Source: Cylindrotheca closterium (Eukaryota > Bacillariophyta > Bacillariophyceae > Bacillariales > Bacillariaceae). From it: DNA of 39,440 nt. A program made the translations under genes and the position numbers. The notes under the pieces were generated by a model. That model ran no database searches and was not told the DNA's origin. It was given only the letters and a program-made list of their open reading frames with translations. The stretch spans positions 402,608 through 442,047 of the forward strand of contig CAKOGP040001759.1 in NCBI GenBank assembly GCA_933822405.4, read 5' to 3'. This document shows, piece after piece, positions 1-10,473 of this stretch (positions are counted from its first letter, which is position 1; each line of letters begins with the position of its first letter).

Positions 1-444
1 CAGTGCCATTTTCAATTTCAGTCATTATTTCCAATCATCAACTCAAACTGCAAGCGAGATCATCATCTACCGCTGTAGTGCTTCCAATACTGATCACGTT
101 ATACAGGATACCATAGTAATAAATATACATTTTTTTAAAAGTTGTAAAAACATTATACACAACATTCAACATGACGTTTAACATGACATTCAGAGACGAC
201 GAGAGGACGTATACAAAATTCAACAAAGAGGAGTTCACAGTAGGAGGAAGGAGCCGAGCCGCCCCTAACATAAAACAGGAGCAGTAGCCAGCTACCACTA
301 GCACAGACTACTACTTCAGACGGTACATTTTCACGTGACGGGATTTCGACAAAGGTTTGCCGACAGACATCATGTCAGGTGGTGACAGCGGTGATGATAA
401 TGATGCATCAAGGCATGCAGATGATGTATGCGATGACCCACTCT
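1..444. other. Intergenic, no gene recognised
   Basis: This lies 3' of kinase K1 and reaches the window edge. The open frames here are short and have no recognisable motif or coding character. It may hold K1's 3' UTR. Confidence 0.5.
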
Positions 445-1935
445 TCACTGCCAATAATCCAATTTGGATTCTTCTTGTTCCTCCAAATCAGCATTATCAT
501 CACCATGTTGCATCCAGGAATATGCATTTCCCAATTGGAGAACAACGGTATTCATAGGCGGACGTTTGGACGGAACTGGACTCCATCCTTTTTGCAGCAA
601 GTCTTGAATGGACAATGGCCACGTGGTGGTTTGGATCCGAGGTCGTTCCGGAAAAAAAGCATTGTCCCAGACAGTTTCGCCCATGGACTCTGGACTCAAA
701 TGTTCAAAGGGCTTTTGCAATGATATCAGTTCCCAAAGTAGCAAGGAAAACGAATAGACATCGCACAGTTCATTGTAGGGCAAACCCAGCGCGACTTCAG
801 GAGCCATGTAGCGAGGTGAACCGACATAAGCTGTATACTTCCAAAGTGGCGACGACGATGAGCCATATATACCCCTTGTGGTCGTCAAAACATGCAGCCC
901 CCGTGACAATCCAAAATCAAATAGCTTGATATTTCCATTCTATGAGAACAAAAAGAGAAGAGGAAGGATTAGATGTCCCACGTCTGACGTGAAGAAGCAA
1001 CAAGCAAGAACTGATGCATCTGCACTTACCCGATCGAAAGCGATATTGGATGGTTTGATATCACGGTGCAGTATTTTTTGTCCATGCAGATAGTCCAAAG
1101 CGGAAGAAATATCCAGAGCCAGCTCCAGTCTTTTTGGATTGACTGGCAAGTCTAAATCTTCGAATGGTACTCCAGAATGATGATTATGATGATGATGATG
1201 ATGATGAGGGTGATAAGATTGCCGCAGTTGAGACCGTCGCCAAGTCTGCAACCGTTGTTCCAAAGTATCCTGCAATCGCTCCATGACCATCATTTTGGTG
1301 GTAGAACCGTCCTGAGGATGATCTTGCACCAATATTGTCCCATACGTCCTAATAACGTTGGGATGATGGACCGAACTCAGAATGCGTAGCTCGGATTCAA
1401 AGTCTACTAGATTCTGAAGCCTCTGCCTCCGCCTTGAGCTTTTCTCTGTTCGAGTCATTCGTCTTCTATCCCTGAGTGTTGGTAGCTTGTGTGTACGCTT
1501 GACAGCATAACCGTTTTCGTGATGACGGAACGACGATGGTGACATCAGCTGTTCTTGCCTCCATTTCGCACCATCGTCATCGTCATCGTCTTTCCTCAAC
1601 TCCAACCTCGATTGCTCTAAAAGCAGCAGCTCGTGGATGACTCCAAATCTTCCTTCACCAAGCTTCCTCCCAACCAGAAACTCGTCCACACTTAGTCGTG
1701 TAATCTCGTTTTTCTGCTGAAGTGATAATGTCGCCGCTGTCACCAATTCTTCTGTGATGAGCCGTTCTTCTAAGGAGCGATTCAGTTCTCTCTGAAGTAG
1801 CTTTGTATCGTACCAACTCTCTTCATCATCACCATCATGTTCGTCATCATCATGTTCATCATCAAAGTCAGAATTGAAGGAAGATTGCAACTGTAGTGGT
1901 AGTAGACTCAATAAGCTCTGATGTAATCGATCCAT
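445..1935 (-). CDS. Protein kinase K1 (tyrosine-kinase-like), two exons
   Basis: Predicted Ser/Thr kinase of the tyrosine-kinase-like type, about 466 aa. The exons are 1935-1030 and 939-445. The 90-bp intron (1029-940) has GTAAGT at the donor and TAG at the acceptor, phase 0. Visible motifs are the glycine loop GEGRFG (about residue 93), the beta-3 Lys in YAVKR (about K146), the catalytic loop HRDIKPSN (about 290-297), DFG (about 310), GSPRYMAPE and CDVYSFSLLLWE. The N-terminal 85 residues are acidic and low-complexity. A His-rich run sits in an insertion after the helix-D motif RLQDTLEQRLQTW. The first ATG is at 1935; the frame is open slightly upstream, but a stop precedes any other ATG. 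The gene is the inverted paralogue of K2, with the intron at the same codon and exon 2 of identical length (495 bp). It is divergent from silaffin-like copy 1. Its substrate is unknown. Confidence 0.88.
1171..1207. repeat. ATG/CAT trinucleotide repeat inside K1
   Basis: A short (ATG)n tract on the plus strand encodes the His-rich run of K1 on the minus strand. It lies in a kinase-domain insertion, not in a conserved element. Confidence 0.7.
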
Positions 1936-2843
1936 CCATCCATTCAATTTTATTTTATTTTATTTTATTTTTTATACGTATTTACACGTACCGGTAGGAC
2001 TACCGGATAGAAAAAAGGTATAATATACCGGTAGGTACGGTATACACGTGATATCGTAAATTTCCACCCATCGCCAATCTCCACATCGGATCGTGAAAAC
2101 GCCCCCATTCCGGTCGGACGGAGTTTCCGGGAACACCAAACGTCAGAAGCAAGATGCAAATTTCAGACTGACTTTATTTACTGGCTGACTGCCTGGCTGA
2201 CTGACTGACTGACTCGATCGATCGAAGACGATGACGGTTGGGCGCCAACAAGATTGCCAAACGAATGAGAGTCCGTTGACTACTCCGAGACTGTGACGTC
2301 ATCGATGAGAGTAGTATGTGGTTACCTACGTACCAATACATATTCAAGCATGCAGAGCTCGCGGGCTGAATCAACGGCGTTCTGACTCGCAATGGAATGG
2401 GAGTGTGTCTGTCATAGATTGTAGATCATTAAGTGTTTCTATACACGCATCGAGCAAGGAGTCGTCTCCAAATTTTTGTCCACTCCCGTAAAAAATTTAA
2501 CCGAATAACCAAATCGCAAGCCAGTCTGTTATGGAGTCTTCTATACACATGTACTATCTTATGCAAAATTTTACGCACCATCATTGATTTGAACGGATGG
2601 TCGCATCCGTTGGATTGCGTTTGAATCATGAACGGATACGAATGGTCACAAATAGAGTTTTGTGTGTGAACAGCCCCTAAGTAATAGTATCTGAAGCACG
2701 CCAGCAAGGCGCGAAAACTCTCGACTTGTCAGGGAGGGCGTGACGAAACCTCGGGAATTCACAACCGGCAGTTTCCTCTTGTCAAGCTCACAATTCCATT
2801 TCGCCTTCGAAACTAATCAACAACAACACCAACAACTATCAAC
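1936..2843. other. Divergent intergenic region between K1 and silaffin-like copy 1
   Basis: About 0.9 kb separates the two divergent start codons, so both promoters should lie here. It contains a (TTTTA)n tract near 1950-1972 and a (TGAC)n tract near 2193-2215. From 2676 onward it belongs to the 650-bp near-identical repeat. Before 2676 it is recognisably related to the inverted counterpart at about 7620-7720, for example the shared stretch TTTGAACGGATG, but it has diverged. No gene is supported here. Confidence 0.55.
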
Positions 2844-3325
2844 ATGTTCAAGTCTGTTCTTATCTTCGTCGCCCTTGTCTCTGTCGCCTTCGGACAATCC
2901 GTTGCCCCAGCTGCCTCTGGATCTGCCGTTCCAGTTGCTGTCCCAGTTGCCGTCCCTGTCATGGTTCCCGTTATGGTTCCTGTCATGACCCCAGTTGCTG
3001 CCCCTGTGATGGCTGCCGGAAAGGCACCCAAGGCCGCCAAGAAGGCCAAGACACCATCTGCTTCCAAGGGATCTAAGCTTTCCGCTTCTTCTGCCTCTTC
3101 CAAGTCTTCCAGACGTTATTTGACTCACTTGCAATAAGCGCGAGGCGTTTGATGTAATTTTCATCTGTTTTTGGTTGATGAAAACGAGCATCACTCCTTC
3201 CACTTATTCATTTATCTATCTGTCAGTCCAATGTCGATAACGTTTGCTAAGAGCTTGACAACCAAGCAGTACAAAGCAGTACACTGTAAATTAGGTTCCG
3301 GAACAACTACACATCTATTCATCTT
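2676..3325 (+). repeat. 650-bp near-identical inverted repeat, left copy
   Basis: This block matches the reverse complement of 6970-7619 base for base wherever I compared it, except for one substitution (T at 2688 against the complement of C at 7607). It covers about 168 bp upstream of the silaffin-like gene, the whole coding sequence and about 188 bp downstream. Both edges are abrupt, and homology continues outside them at much lower identity. Confidence 0.9.
2844..3137 (+). CDS. Silaffin-like small secreted peptide, copy 1
   Basis: 97 aa. Residues 1-18 form a clear signal peptide (hydrophobic LIFVALVSVAFG). The next part is a run of Val-Pro repeats (VPVAV, VPVMV). The C-terminal part is rich in Lys and Ser, with the tetrapeptides KAPK, KAAK and KGSK, and ends in SSRRYL plus four residues. 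Silaffins are secreted diatom peptides that direct silica deposition. They are known for KXXK lysine clusters in a Ser-rich context and RRXL-type processing sites. The match here is in composition and motifs, not proven homology. The upstream leader is CAA-rich. The protein is identical to copy 2 at 7158-7451 and lies head to head with K1. Alternatives are another secreted cell-wall or girdle-band peptide. Confidence 0.8.
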   Translation: MFKSVLIFVALVSVAFGQSVAPAASGSAVPVAVPVAVPVMVPVMVPVMTPVAAPVMAAGKAPKAAKKAKTPSASKGSKLSASSASSKSSRRYLTHLQ

Positions 3326-4393
3326 CTTTCTAATTTAGCGTTAGATTTCCAGTTGCTTTGAACTGCCAAGAAGTTCAATGATTTGAAGGTGTCCTGATCA
3401 GCTGCTTTTGCTCACTTATTAACTGCCATACCAATGCACCTTTCCCTCAACTCTTCCTTGCGTCTCACATGCATACCGGGACGCTACAGTACGATTGATG
3501 TTCCACTCACATTCAGACTTCTTCATATTCTGAAGCAATTCTGAATCACCTGAGGTGCGAAAAAATATTTGCTACTCTGAAGGACGAAGCACATCATTCT
3601 CAAGGCAAATACGAGTTACTTGACACTAACTCAATGAATTGTAAAGTTCTTGCATGGAAACGAAATGAATGACTTGCATGGCATGTTAGGACTACACGAT
3701 GCATCTGAGGTGAATTTTTTAAAATGAAGGACTGTCAGAACGTTATGCATTATGAAACTATCTTCATATGGCAGAAATACAATACCAAAACAAGCACTAT
3801 CATTACTTCATATATCTGACGAGGAAACATAACTTTAGCATTGGGCCATGGACCAGCAAGAGATAGAACAGTTGTCTCCTTGTCTGACTCGTGCATTTCA
3901 TCATCATAGTTGTATGTACTCCGTTCCAGCAGCTCGTCCTTTCTGTCATCTTTGGCTTTCGTTACCACAAATCCTCCATCTTATATATCTGTTTGATTGT
4001 TGTTTTCAATCTCATCTTCAGCATGTTTCCCCATGTATTCCCATGTATTCGCACCATTGTCAAAAATTCGGCGGAGTTGCGCAAACAAACATCATCGGAA
4101 CCTGCAACCTGCAACGTCCAAATTTCCGGAGCTCTGAGCTGATAACCTGCCTGCCTGAACCTGAAAATTCAAAACAAAATCCATTGGAGAATGGAGAATA
4201 TCGGTAAAACCAAAATAGGATCAATCCGACTAACACGACTAACACATGCAAAAATCATCAGCAAATAAAAAAACATGCGATGATGATGCCAGGATATAAT
4301 TAATATCTATATTCAGAATAATCAGAAGGCGATTCCACCGTTCCTTTTGCGACAGTACCGTAGTACCAGGTACCATCCGTTGCCACCAATACA
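3138..4393. other. Intergenic, decayed left arm of inverted duplication
   Basis: No gene is supported. From 3326 to about 4200 the sequence is patchily homologous to the reverse complement of about 6154-6969. For example, TCTCAAGGCAAATACGAG near 3598 pairs with the region near 6685-6705, and 4181-4199 pairs with 6154-6172. Homology stops near 4200. Confidence 0.6.
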
Positions 4394-5383
4394 ATGTCTA
4401 ATAGCACTCTGCATATAAACCGAAGCACCCTTCCTCCAGAATACCTGGATGCAGTACGATCCATGAATGCCAGCACTATGACTCGAGCTTGTGAAATCTT
4501 GCTTCAACCTGAAGTGGAAGGGGAGGATGATGATAATAAGGATATCAAGGCTTCCGCTGATGAACTACTCGCCATGTATCACAAGTGCCGGGCTGATTTC
4601 GCCACGATCCAAAAGCACCAACCCCGTTTGCCGAATTTGGCACTCAACAATGGAACTCTCAAGCTTGGTGGTGGTGGTGGTGCTGCTGGTGCTGGCAGCA
4701 ATAATCCAAATGCACTCAGTGCGGGCCATTCTCTTCAAATGCGCAAAAAGTCACTGCTTTCGACTGCAGGAGCGGGAGGCAATAGTGGTACCATCAGTGC
4801 GAAACATGGTATTATGAGAAGCAAGAAATCCCTAGTCCCACACGGTCGCCGCAACCTGAATGATGCCATTTCCAGTGATTCTCCATTGGCCAAAAAGGCA
4901 AGATTGAACAGCAACAACAACACTAGCCATACTGGAGGTAAATCAACAGCAACGACTACCTCAGAGGCACCTCCAAAGAGTGCTCTCAAATTTTTGAACA
5001 AATTGAATCGTGGAGACAATGGTGGTTCAGGTGTTGGTGGAGGAGGAGATGGCAAAAATGCCTCCTCTTCATCGTCCAGCACTTCGTCATCATCGCAGAA
5101 ACCGCAGAAATTACCAAAACCACAGAAACCGACTCGATCTACCAGTACTGCATCATCCTCTTCTTCGGGTTCATCATCGTCCTCAACCAAAAGTCAACCT
5201 CCTTCTCGAGCAGCAACAGCAGCAGCAAGCAAAGATGATACATCTTCTACTCCACCAACCAGAAGTCGACCTGCTCGAGCAGCAGCAGTTGCTGCAACAA
5301 AAGAAATTATGTCTTCTTCGTCCACTTCTTCATCAAAGAGAAGTCAACCGACACGATCTAGTCGAAGGGGGTCTTCGTCCTAA
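4394..5383 (+). CDS. Hypothetical Ser-rich, probably disordered basic protein
   Basis: 329 aa, single exon, ATG at 4394. I do not recognise a family. Residues 1-90 look structured, with alternating hydrophobic and charged residues and an acidic patch EGEDDD. The rest is low-complexity: Gly-rich, then Asn/Ser/Thr-rich, then poly-Ser. A basic patch, LAKKARL, could serve as a nuclear localisation signal. A short motif, SALKFLNKLN, follows. The C-terminus contains three degenerate copies of a (K/R)S(Q/R)Px(R) unit separated by Ala/Ser/Thr stretches, which also show as DNA-level repeats. The gene sits over the axis of the inverted duplication and has no counterpart in the other arm. A nuclear role is a guess from composition only. 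Confidence 0.65.
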   Translation: MSNSTLHINRSTLPPEYLDAVRSMNASTMTRACEILLQPEVEGEDDDNKDIKASADELLAMYHKCRADFATIQKHQPRLPNLALNNGTLKLGGGGGAAGAGSNNPNALSAGHSLQMRKKSLLSTAGAGGNSGTISAKHGIMRSKKSLVPHGRRNLNDAISSDSPLAKKARLNSNNNTSHTGGKSTATTTSEAPPKSALKFLNKLNRGDNGGSGVGGGGDGKNASSSSSSTSSSSQKPQKLPKPQKPTRSTSTASSSSSGSSSSSTKSQPPSRAATAAASKDDTSSTPPTRSRPARAAAVAATKEIMSSSSTSSSKRSQPTRSSRRGSSS

Positions 5384-5410
5384 GCGAGCGAGGCAATGAT
5401 GGAGGTGGTG

Positions 5411-5556
5411 GTAGTAGTGGTTTGGTGACCCAAAAATCAATAGAATAGTATTATGCTACTATAGATATATAAATACCAGGTGAGGGTAGTAGTGGTCTGG
5501 TGACCCAAAAATCAGTAGAATAGTGTTAGTCCTATGCTACTATAGATATATAGATA
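5411..5556 (+). repeat. Two tandem copies of a ~75-bp repeat
   Basis: The unit starts GTAGTAGTGG and contains GGTGACCCAAAAATCA and CTACTATAGATATAT. Copies start at 5411 and 5486, with a few substitutions and a small insertion in the second. It lies just downstream of the Ser-rich gene stop. Confidence 0.85.
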
Positions 5557-5730
5557 TATACCAGAAACCCGGCGTTTGGAATCCACGGTGTCAGGTTAGC
5601 ACAAGACGAATCTAACCAAATTCAATAGATTGGTATGAACTCATATACCAGAAACCCGGCGTTTGGAATCCACGGTGTCAGGTTAGCACAAGACGAATCT
5701 AACCAAATTCAATAGATTGGTATGAACTCC
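5557..5730 (+). repeat. Two tandem copies of an 87-bp repeat
   Basis: The unit begins TATACCAGAAACCCGGCG and ends near GGTATGAACTC. The copies at 5557-5643 and 5644-5730 look identical by eye. With only two units and no spacers, this is a tandem duplication and not a CRISPR array. Confidence 0.9.
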
Positions 5731-7157
5731 TAGGACTAAGAATGAATGTATCCAAGTGGTGGAACAACATTAATATAATACAGTAGCACCCAGCCTATTT
5801 GCACCATTAATGGCGTGTTTTCTTTGGGGCCATCGCTACAAAGACGGCCTCCTACAATGCGCCAGTCTGGAACTCTACAATCCAGCTGGATTTCACTGCC
5901 GAATCGGTGGGCTTCTGCTGTCTGTCTGAATGAATCATGCCGAGTGGCTGTAGACTAATACCAACGACGAGGTCGAACATCGTCATTGCAGCAATCTGAG
6001 TTTTTAATTTCGATGGGCGTTCTTTCATGCCTGGATATGGTTCTACCTACAGTACTCTGTAGTCAATATAATTCGAATTGGATCCGTTTACAATTGATGT
6101 ATATACCGGTACCTAGATCTTTGTGAGTATATTTTTTTCAGACATGTCACTGAATTCTCCATTCTCCATTGGCTGTTTTTAATTTTTCGGTTATGAGTTT
6201 GCGGGGAGCCTGTCACCTGTCACTGTGTTCCACCGGTATTTGCGAGAGGGCTGCTTCCATCCGATGTTTTGCAACTCCGTCTCGCCTCGCAATGATACGA
6301 TTCCGCTATGGGGACGGACTAGGAAAACAATTGTCAAACAGATACGATAGAGGCTGTGGAAACAAGATTCAAAGGTTTGATAGCTGACAGAAGGAATGAG
6401 CTGGTGAAACACAATCATAGGTGTACGATCGAAGACATGCGATGATGATGAAACGAGATGAGTCAGGAAACTGTCCGCAGCTTTGCATTTCGTCTCTTAC
6501 TGCTTCAGTTATGGATGCATCTATATATAGATAGGGTAATTTTGTTGTCTTCCTGCTATATGTCTGAGCAAAGTTTTGCCGGAAGTCCTGAGATGCATCT
6601 TGTAAATCATCCAATTACGTTTTCACACATGTTAATTCATCTAAGACATTCACCATTCATTCAGTTACAGTAGTCCTAAGTACCTCGTATTTGCCATGAG
6701 AACGTTCTGGTCCTTCAGAATTGCTTCAGGTTGTGGAATACCCAATCTGTAAAGAAATCTGAATGCGAAGGAAACATCAATCAGACAGTAGCGATTGCAG
6801 GTGAGCAGGACAGGTATAGTATATGACATGCAGTTGGACGAGAAGGTGCATTCGTATGACGAATGACAGCTGTAAAAGAACAGTTCATCAGACATCTTCG
6901 TCTGTTTAACTTCATCACTGAAGATGAAAAATGGACCAGTAAAAGTGCTAGCTCTACATAAAGGGAAAAAAGATGAATAGATGTGTAGTTGTTCCGGAAC
7001 CTAATTTACAGTGTACTGCTTTGTACTGCTTGGTTGTCAAGCTCTTAGCAAACGTTATCGACATTGGACTGACAGATAGATAAATGAATAAGTGGAAGGA
7101 GTGATGCTCGTTTTCATCAACCAAAAACAGATGAAAATTACATCAAACGCCTCGCGC
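5731..7157. other. Intergenic, spacer end and decayed right arm
   Basis: No gene is supported. 5731-6153 is unique spacer. From about 6154 to 6969 the sequence is the diverged inverted counterpart of about 3326-4199. 6970-7157 is the downstream part of the 650-bp repeat. Confidence 0.55.
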
Positions 7158-7619
7158 TTATTGCAAGTGAGTCAAATAACGTCTGGAAGACTTGGAAGAG
7201 GCAGAAGAAGCGGAAAGCTTAGATCCCTTGGAAGCAGATGGTGTCTTGGCCTTCTTGGCGGCCTTGGGTGCCTTTCCGGCAGCCATCACAGGGGCAGCAA
7301 CTGGGGTCATGACAGGAACCATAACGGGAACCATGACAGGGACGGCAACTGGGACAGCAACTGGAACGGCAGATCCAGAGGCAGCTGGGGCAACGGATTG
7401 TCCGAAGGCGACAGAGACAAGGGCGACGAAGATAAGAACAGACTTGAACATGTTGATAGTTGTTGGTGTTGTTGTTGATTAGTTTCGAAGGCGAAATGGA
7501 ATTGTGAGCTTGACAAGAGGAAACTGCCGGTTGTGAATTCCCGAGGTTTCGTCACGCCCTCCCTGACAAGTCGAGAGTTTTCGCGCCTTGCTGGCGTGCT
7601 TCAGATCCTATTACTTAGG
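6970..7619 (-). repeat. 650-bp near-identical inverted repeat, right copy
   Basis: Reverse-complement partner of 2676-3325, with the same length and one visible substitution. It is separated from the left copy by 3,644 bp. It carries silaffin-like copy 2 with its flanks. Confidence 0.9.
7158..7451 (-). CDS. Silaffin-like small secreted peptide, copy 2
   Basis: 97 aa, identical to copy 1 (2844-3137): signal peptide 1-18, Val-Pro repeat region, then a Lys/Ser-rich tail with KXXK units and SSRRYL. Synonymous sites and both flanks are also identical, so the copies were recently homogenised or are under exchange. The gene is divergent from kinase K2, whose ATG lies about 0.86 kb away. Both copies look intact. 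Silica or cell-wall function is inferred from motif composition only. Confidence 0.8.
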   Translation of the reverse strand: MFKSVLIFVALVSVAFGQSVAPAASGSAVPVAVPVAVPVMVPVMVPVMTPVAAPVMAAGKAPKAAKKAKTPSASKGSKLSASSASSKSSRRYLTHLQ

Positions 7620-8309
7620 AGCCTAGCTGACGTAGCTTTGCCCGTATGATCTACTGAATCCGTTGTTTTTGAAATGGAATTTCAACGGTATTAATCATCC
7701 GTTCAAACCAATGATCTTACGTGAAAAGTACGAGGAATGGTAGTTTGAATGAATACTCCGTAAAACGGTAGCTATGCCGACGCTTGAGCCGGTCAAGTTT
7801 CCCGCTCAAGTTTTACTGGGAATCTTCGATTTGCCATGTGCTATCCGCGTAGCTGGCCAATCGTTTAGAGAAGTAACGTTTTTTTTCGGGCTATCAATTA
7901 CGGAAGAAATTTTATTTGTCAATAATTGAGAAAATGTCTTTCGTGCGCACCTTTCATGCCTCGTAGTCATCCGCCACCTCTCGGAGAAGAAACTACCAGT
8001 AGTTTGACATTCGGCTTGTGCTTCACAATAAGTAGCTCGCCATGCATACCAGCGATTGAATTCTGTGTTACTTAGACTTTGCTATCCCAAATACCGTTAT
8101 TTCATCTTCGTTGAAGAGCCAACCGACACTCTACACGGTTCGTTTCCGTAGCCTTTTTGTACCAGCGCTCTGGCACACGCTGTGCACAGTCCCTTCGCGC
8201 CTTTGGTGGACAAATAGCGACTCCATCGACTCCAAGAAAGGAAAAAATGCTGAACAACTGACGACCCCTTTGCTTGATGCATCATTTCATTTTCCTTCGT
8301 CTTGCCTGC
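7452..8309. other. Divergent intergenic region between silaffin-like copy 2 and K2
   Basis: Mirror counterpart of 1936-2843. 7452-7619 is near-identical to the left arm; beyond that the homology is diverged. Short open frames around 8097-8330 overlap the K2 leader and show no coding character. The K2 promoter should lie here. Confidence 0.5.
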
Positions 8310-9806
8310 ATGATTGCTGATCGGATTCAAAACTTGTCTGAATTGCTACGTCCACTATGGTATTCTCTAAATGATAGAAGAAGACGAAGAAGAAACAATG
8401 ACAAGAAGGGAGATGAAATGGAACAAAACGCACTGGAAAAAGAGCTTCATCGACAGTTAGACGAGCGTCTCATCTTTCAGGCGTCATCGTCGTCAATGTC
8501 ATCATCATCATCAATTTCATCGTCAGCCTCATCCTTGCAAAGTGATGCCAGTAACCTGAGCTGGGATGATTATCATACAGGCAGAAAGCTAGGAGAAGGA
8601 AACTTTGGTGTCATTCATGAGTTGCTTCAGAAACAACAGACATCTTCGCCTGATACTTTCACTCGTCAGAATCAGAATCAGAATCATCAGCATTGCGCAA
8701 CGGAGACCAACAATTGCTACGCCATTAAGCGAGCGCATAATTTGCCACAACTCAACAACAATAAATTGTCGAGAAGACGAAAACGAAGACTACGGCGTCA
8801 ACACCGGCTTCAGACTCTAGTAGACTTTGAGTCCGAGTTGCGAATACTTCAGTCAGTCAATCATCCGAATATCATCATGACCTATGGGGTATTGGAACAG
8901 CAACAACAACAACATCTACAACATCCGCATGAAGAAGAAGGTGATGGAGTCTCGTCAACATTATCATCCATGCTCGTAATGGAACGATTGTATGAAACCT
9001 TAGAAGAACGAATGGAAGCATGGAAACGAAATCAACTACGTCAGTCGTATTATCATCATTCTCATTCTGAACAGCAAGGATTGGACTTGCCAGTCAATCG
9101 CAGACGGTTGGAGCTAGCACTGGATATATCCTCTGCCTTGGATTATTTGCACGACCAAAGGATACTTCACCGGGACATTAAACCATCCAATATTGCGTTT
9201 GATAGGGTACGTTTTTTATTTATTTGTTCACGTGGATGATCGAATGATTCATTCATGTTCATTGTTTTGAGATATACATGTCAGTCTAACTCGTATCTTC
9301 TCTTCTATCAGAATGGTACTGTAAAGCTATTTGACTTTGGATTGGCCAGAGGCTTCCACTCCTCTCCATCCAAGGGGACTTCTCCCCTTTGGAAGTATAC
9401 ATCTGCCGTGGGTTCTCCTCGATACATGGCTCCGGAAGTGGCACTGGGCTTACCATACAATGAACTTTGTGATGTCTATTCATTTTCCTTGCTGCTCTGG
9501 GAGTTGTTGTCATTGCAAAAGCCCTTTCAGCATCTGAGTCCAGTGTCAATGCGGGAATCAGTCTTTTTGTCAAAGGAACGACCCCGGATTCACTGGAGTA
9601 CCTGGCCAATTGTCCTTCAAGACTTGTTGGAGAGAAGTTGGAGTTCTTGTTTGAGTGAACGACCCAGTATGAATACTGTTGCCCTCGAATTGGGGGATGT
9701 CTATTCGTGGATGCAATATGCGGAGGAGGAAGAATCCAAGATGGACGACGATCATTCTCCAGCCTTTGCCATGCCTCCGCAGTTGTTGCCTCTTGTGGCT
9801 GTGTGA
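8310..9806 (+). CDS. Protein kinase K2 (tyrosine-kinase-like), two exons
   Basis: About 463 aa. Exons are 8310-9206 and 9312-9806. The 105-bp intron begins GTACGT and ends CAG, phase 0, at the same codon as in K1 (after NIAFDR). Motifs are GEGNFG (about 95-100), YAIKR (K about 140), helix-D signature RLYETLEERMEAW, HRDIKPSN (about 287), LFDFGLARG, GSPRYMAPE and CDVYSFSLLLWE. The N-terminus carries an Arg run and a poly-Ser stretch. I chose ATG 8310 because its residues MIADRIQ align with the K1 start MDRLHQ. An in-frame ATG at 8277 would add 11 residues. K2 is the inverted paralogue of K1, and both look catalytically competent. Confidence 0.88.
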
Positions 9807-10473
9807 ATGCAATGATGCATGTATGTTTGCATCGAGTGTATTTATTTGAGTGTGTTTCTGGTGTGAAAGAAAAAAATCTAGGCTATTTATTGTTTGATTT
9901 CATGGTTGTGCGGTGTCGACTGGTGTGGTTTCCCCCCTCTGCTGCTGCTGGCGTCTGGCTAGCATTTAGTGTGCGAGAATGGGTGAATGCATTTTGTCAT
10001 GTGGTATATGTTTCTATGGAAGAACCAATGTATAATACTTTCAATCATGTATAGTAATAAAACTACTGTATAATTGTGTTTTAAAATCGTGATACAGCAT
10101 AAATGTCTCCAGATATGAGATGTATAAATCAAGAAGTTATTTCGTCGAGACATGTTTCATAGTAGTCGATATGGAGTCATTTAAACATGTGGCGAGGAAA
10201 AATGGCGGTACCTACTTGTTGGCGGTACCAACACATCGTCTACTCGATGGTACTGGATATATACTACTCATCGCCAAATTATTGTTACGATGAAGCGCAA
10301 GCAACGTGGCATTCTGTCAATTAAAAGACTCACTCGCTTTACCGGTATCTCCTTGTGATGATATCACAAATCAGCCAATGTGATGGAGAATGCTTGAAAC
10401 TCACAAACAATCGTCCAAAGACAATTGTAGTTCATCGAAAAACAAGATACCTCCAGTTTTATACTTCTCATTT
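9807..10473. other. Intergenic, no gene recognised
   Basis: K2 3' region running into the remnant recombinase. Only short chance frames are visible, with no RNA gene or notable repeat. Confidence 0.5.

Noticed and set aside
38..304. Short minus ORF at the window start
   Set aside because: Low-complexity, no motif, partly simple-sequence.
4735..5399. ORFs on both strands overlapping the Ser-rich gene
   Set aside because: Shadows created by low-complexity trinucleotide repeats. The 4394-5383 frame has the better start and composition.
5557..5730. CRISPR-like repeat
   Set aside because: Two adjacent 87-bp copies without spacers, in a eukaryotic context.
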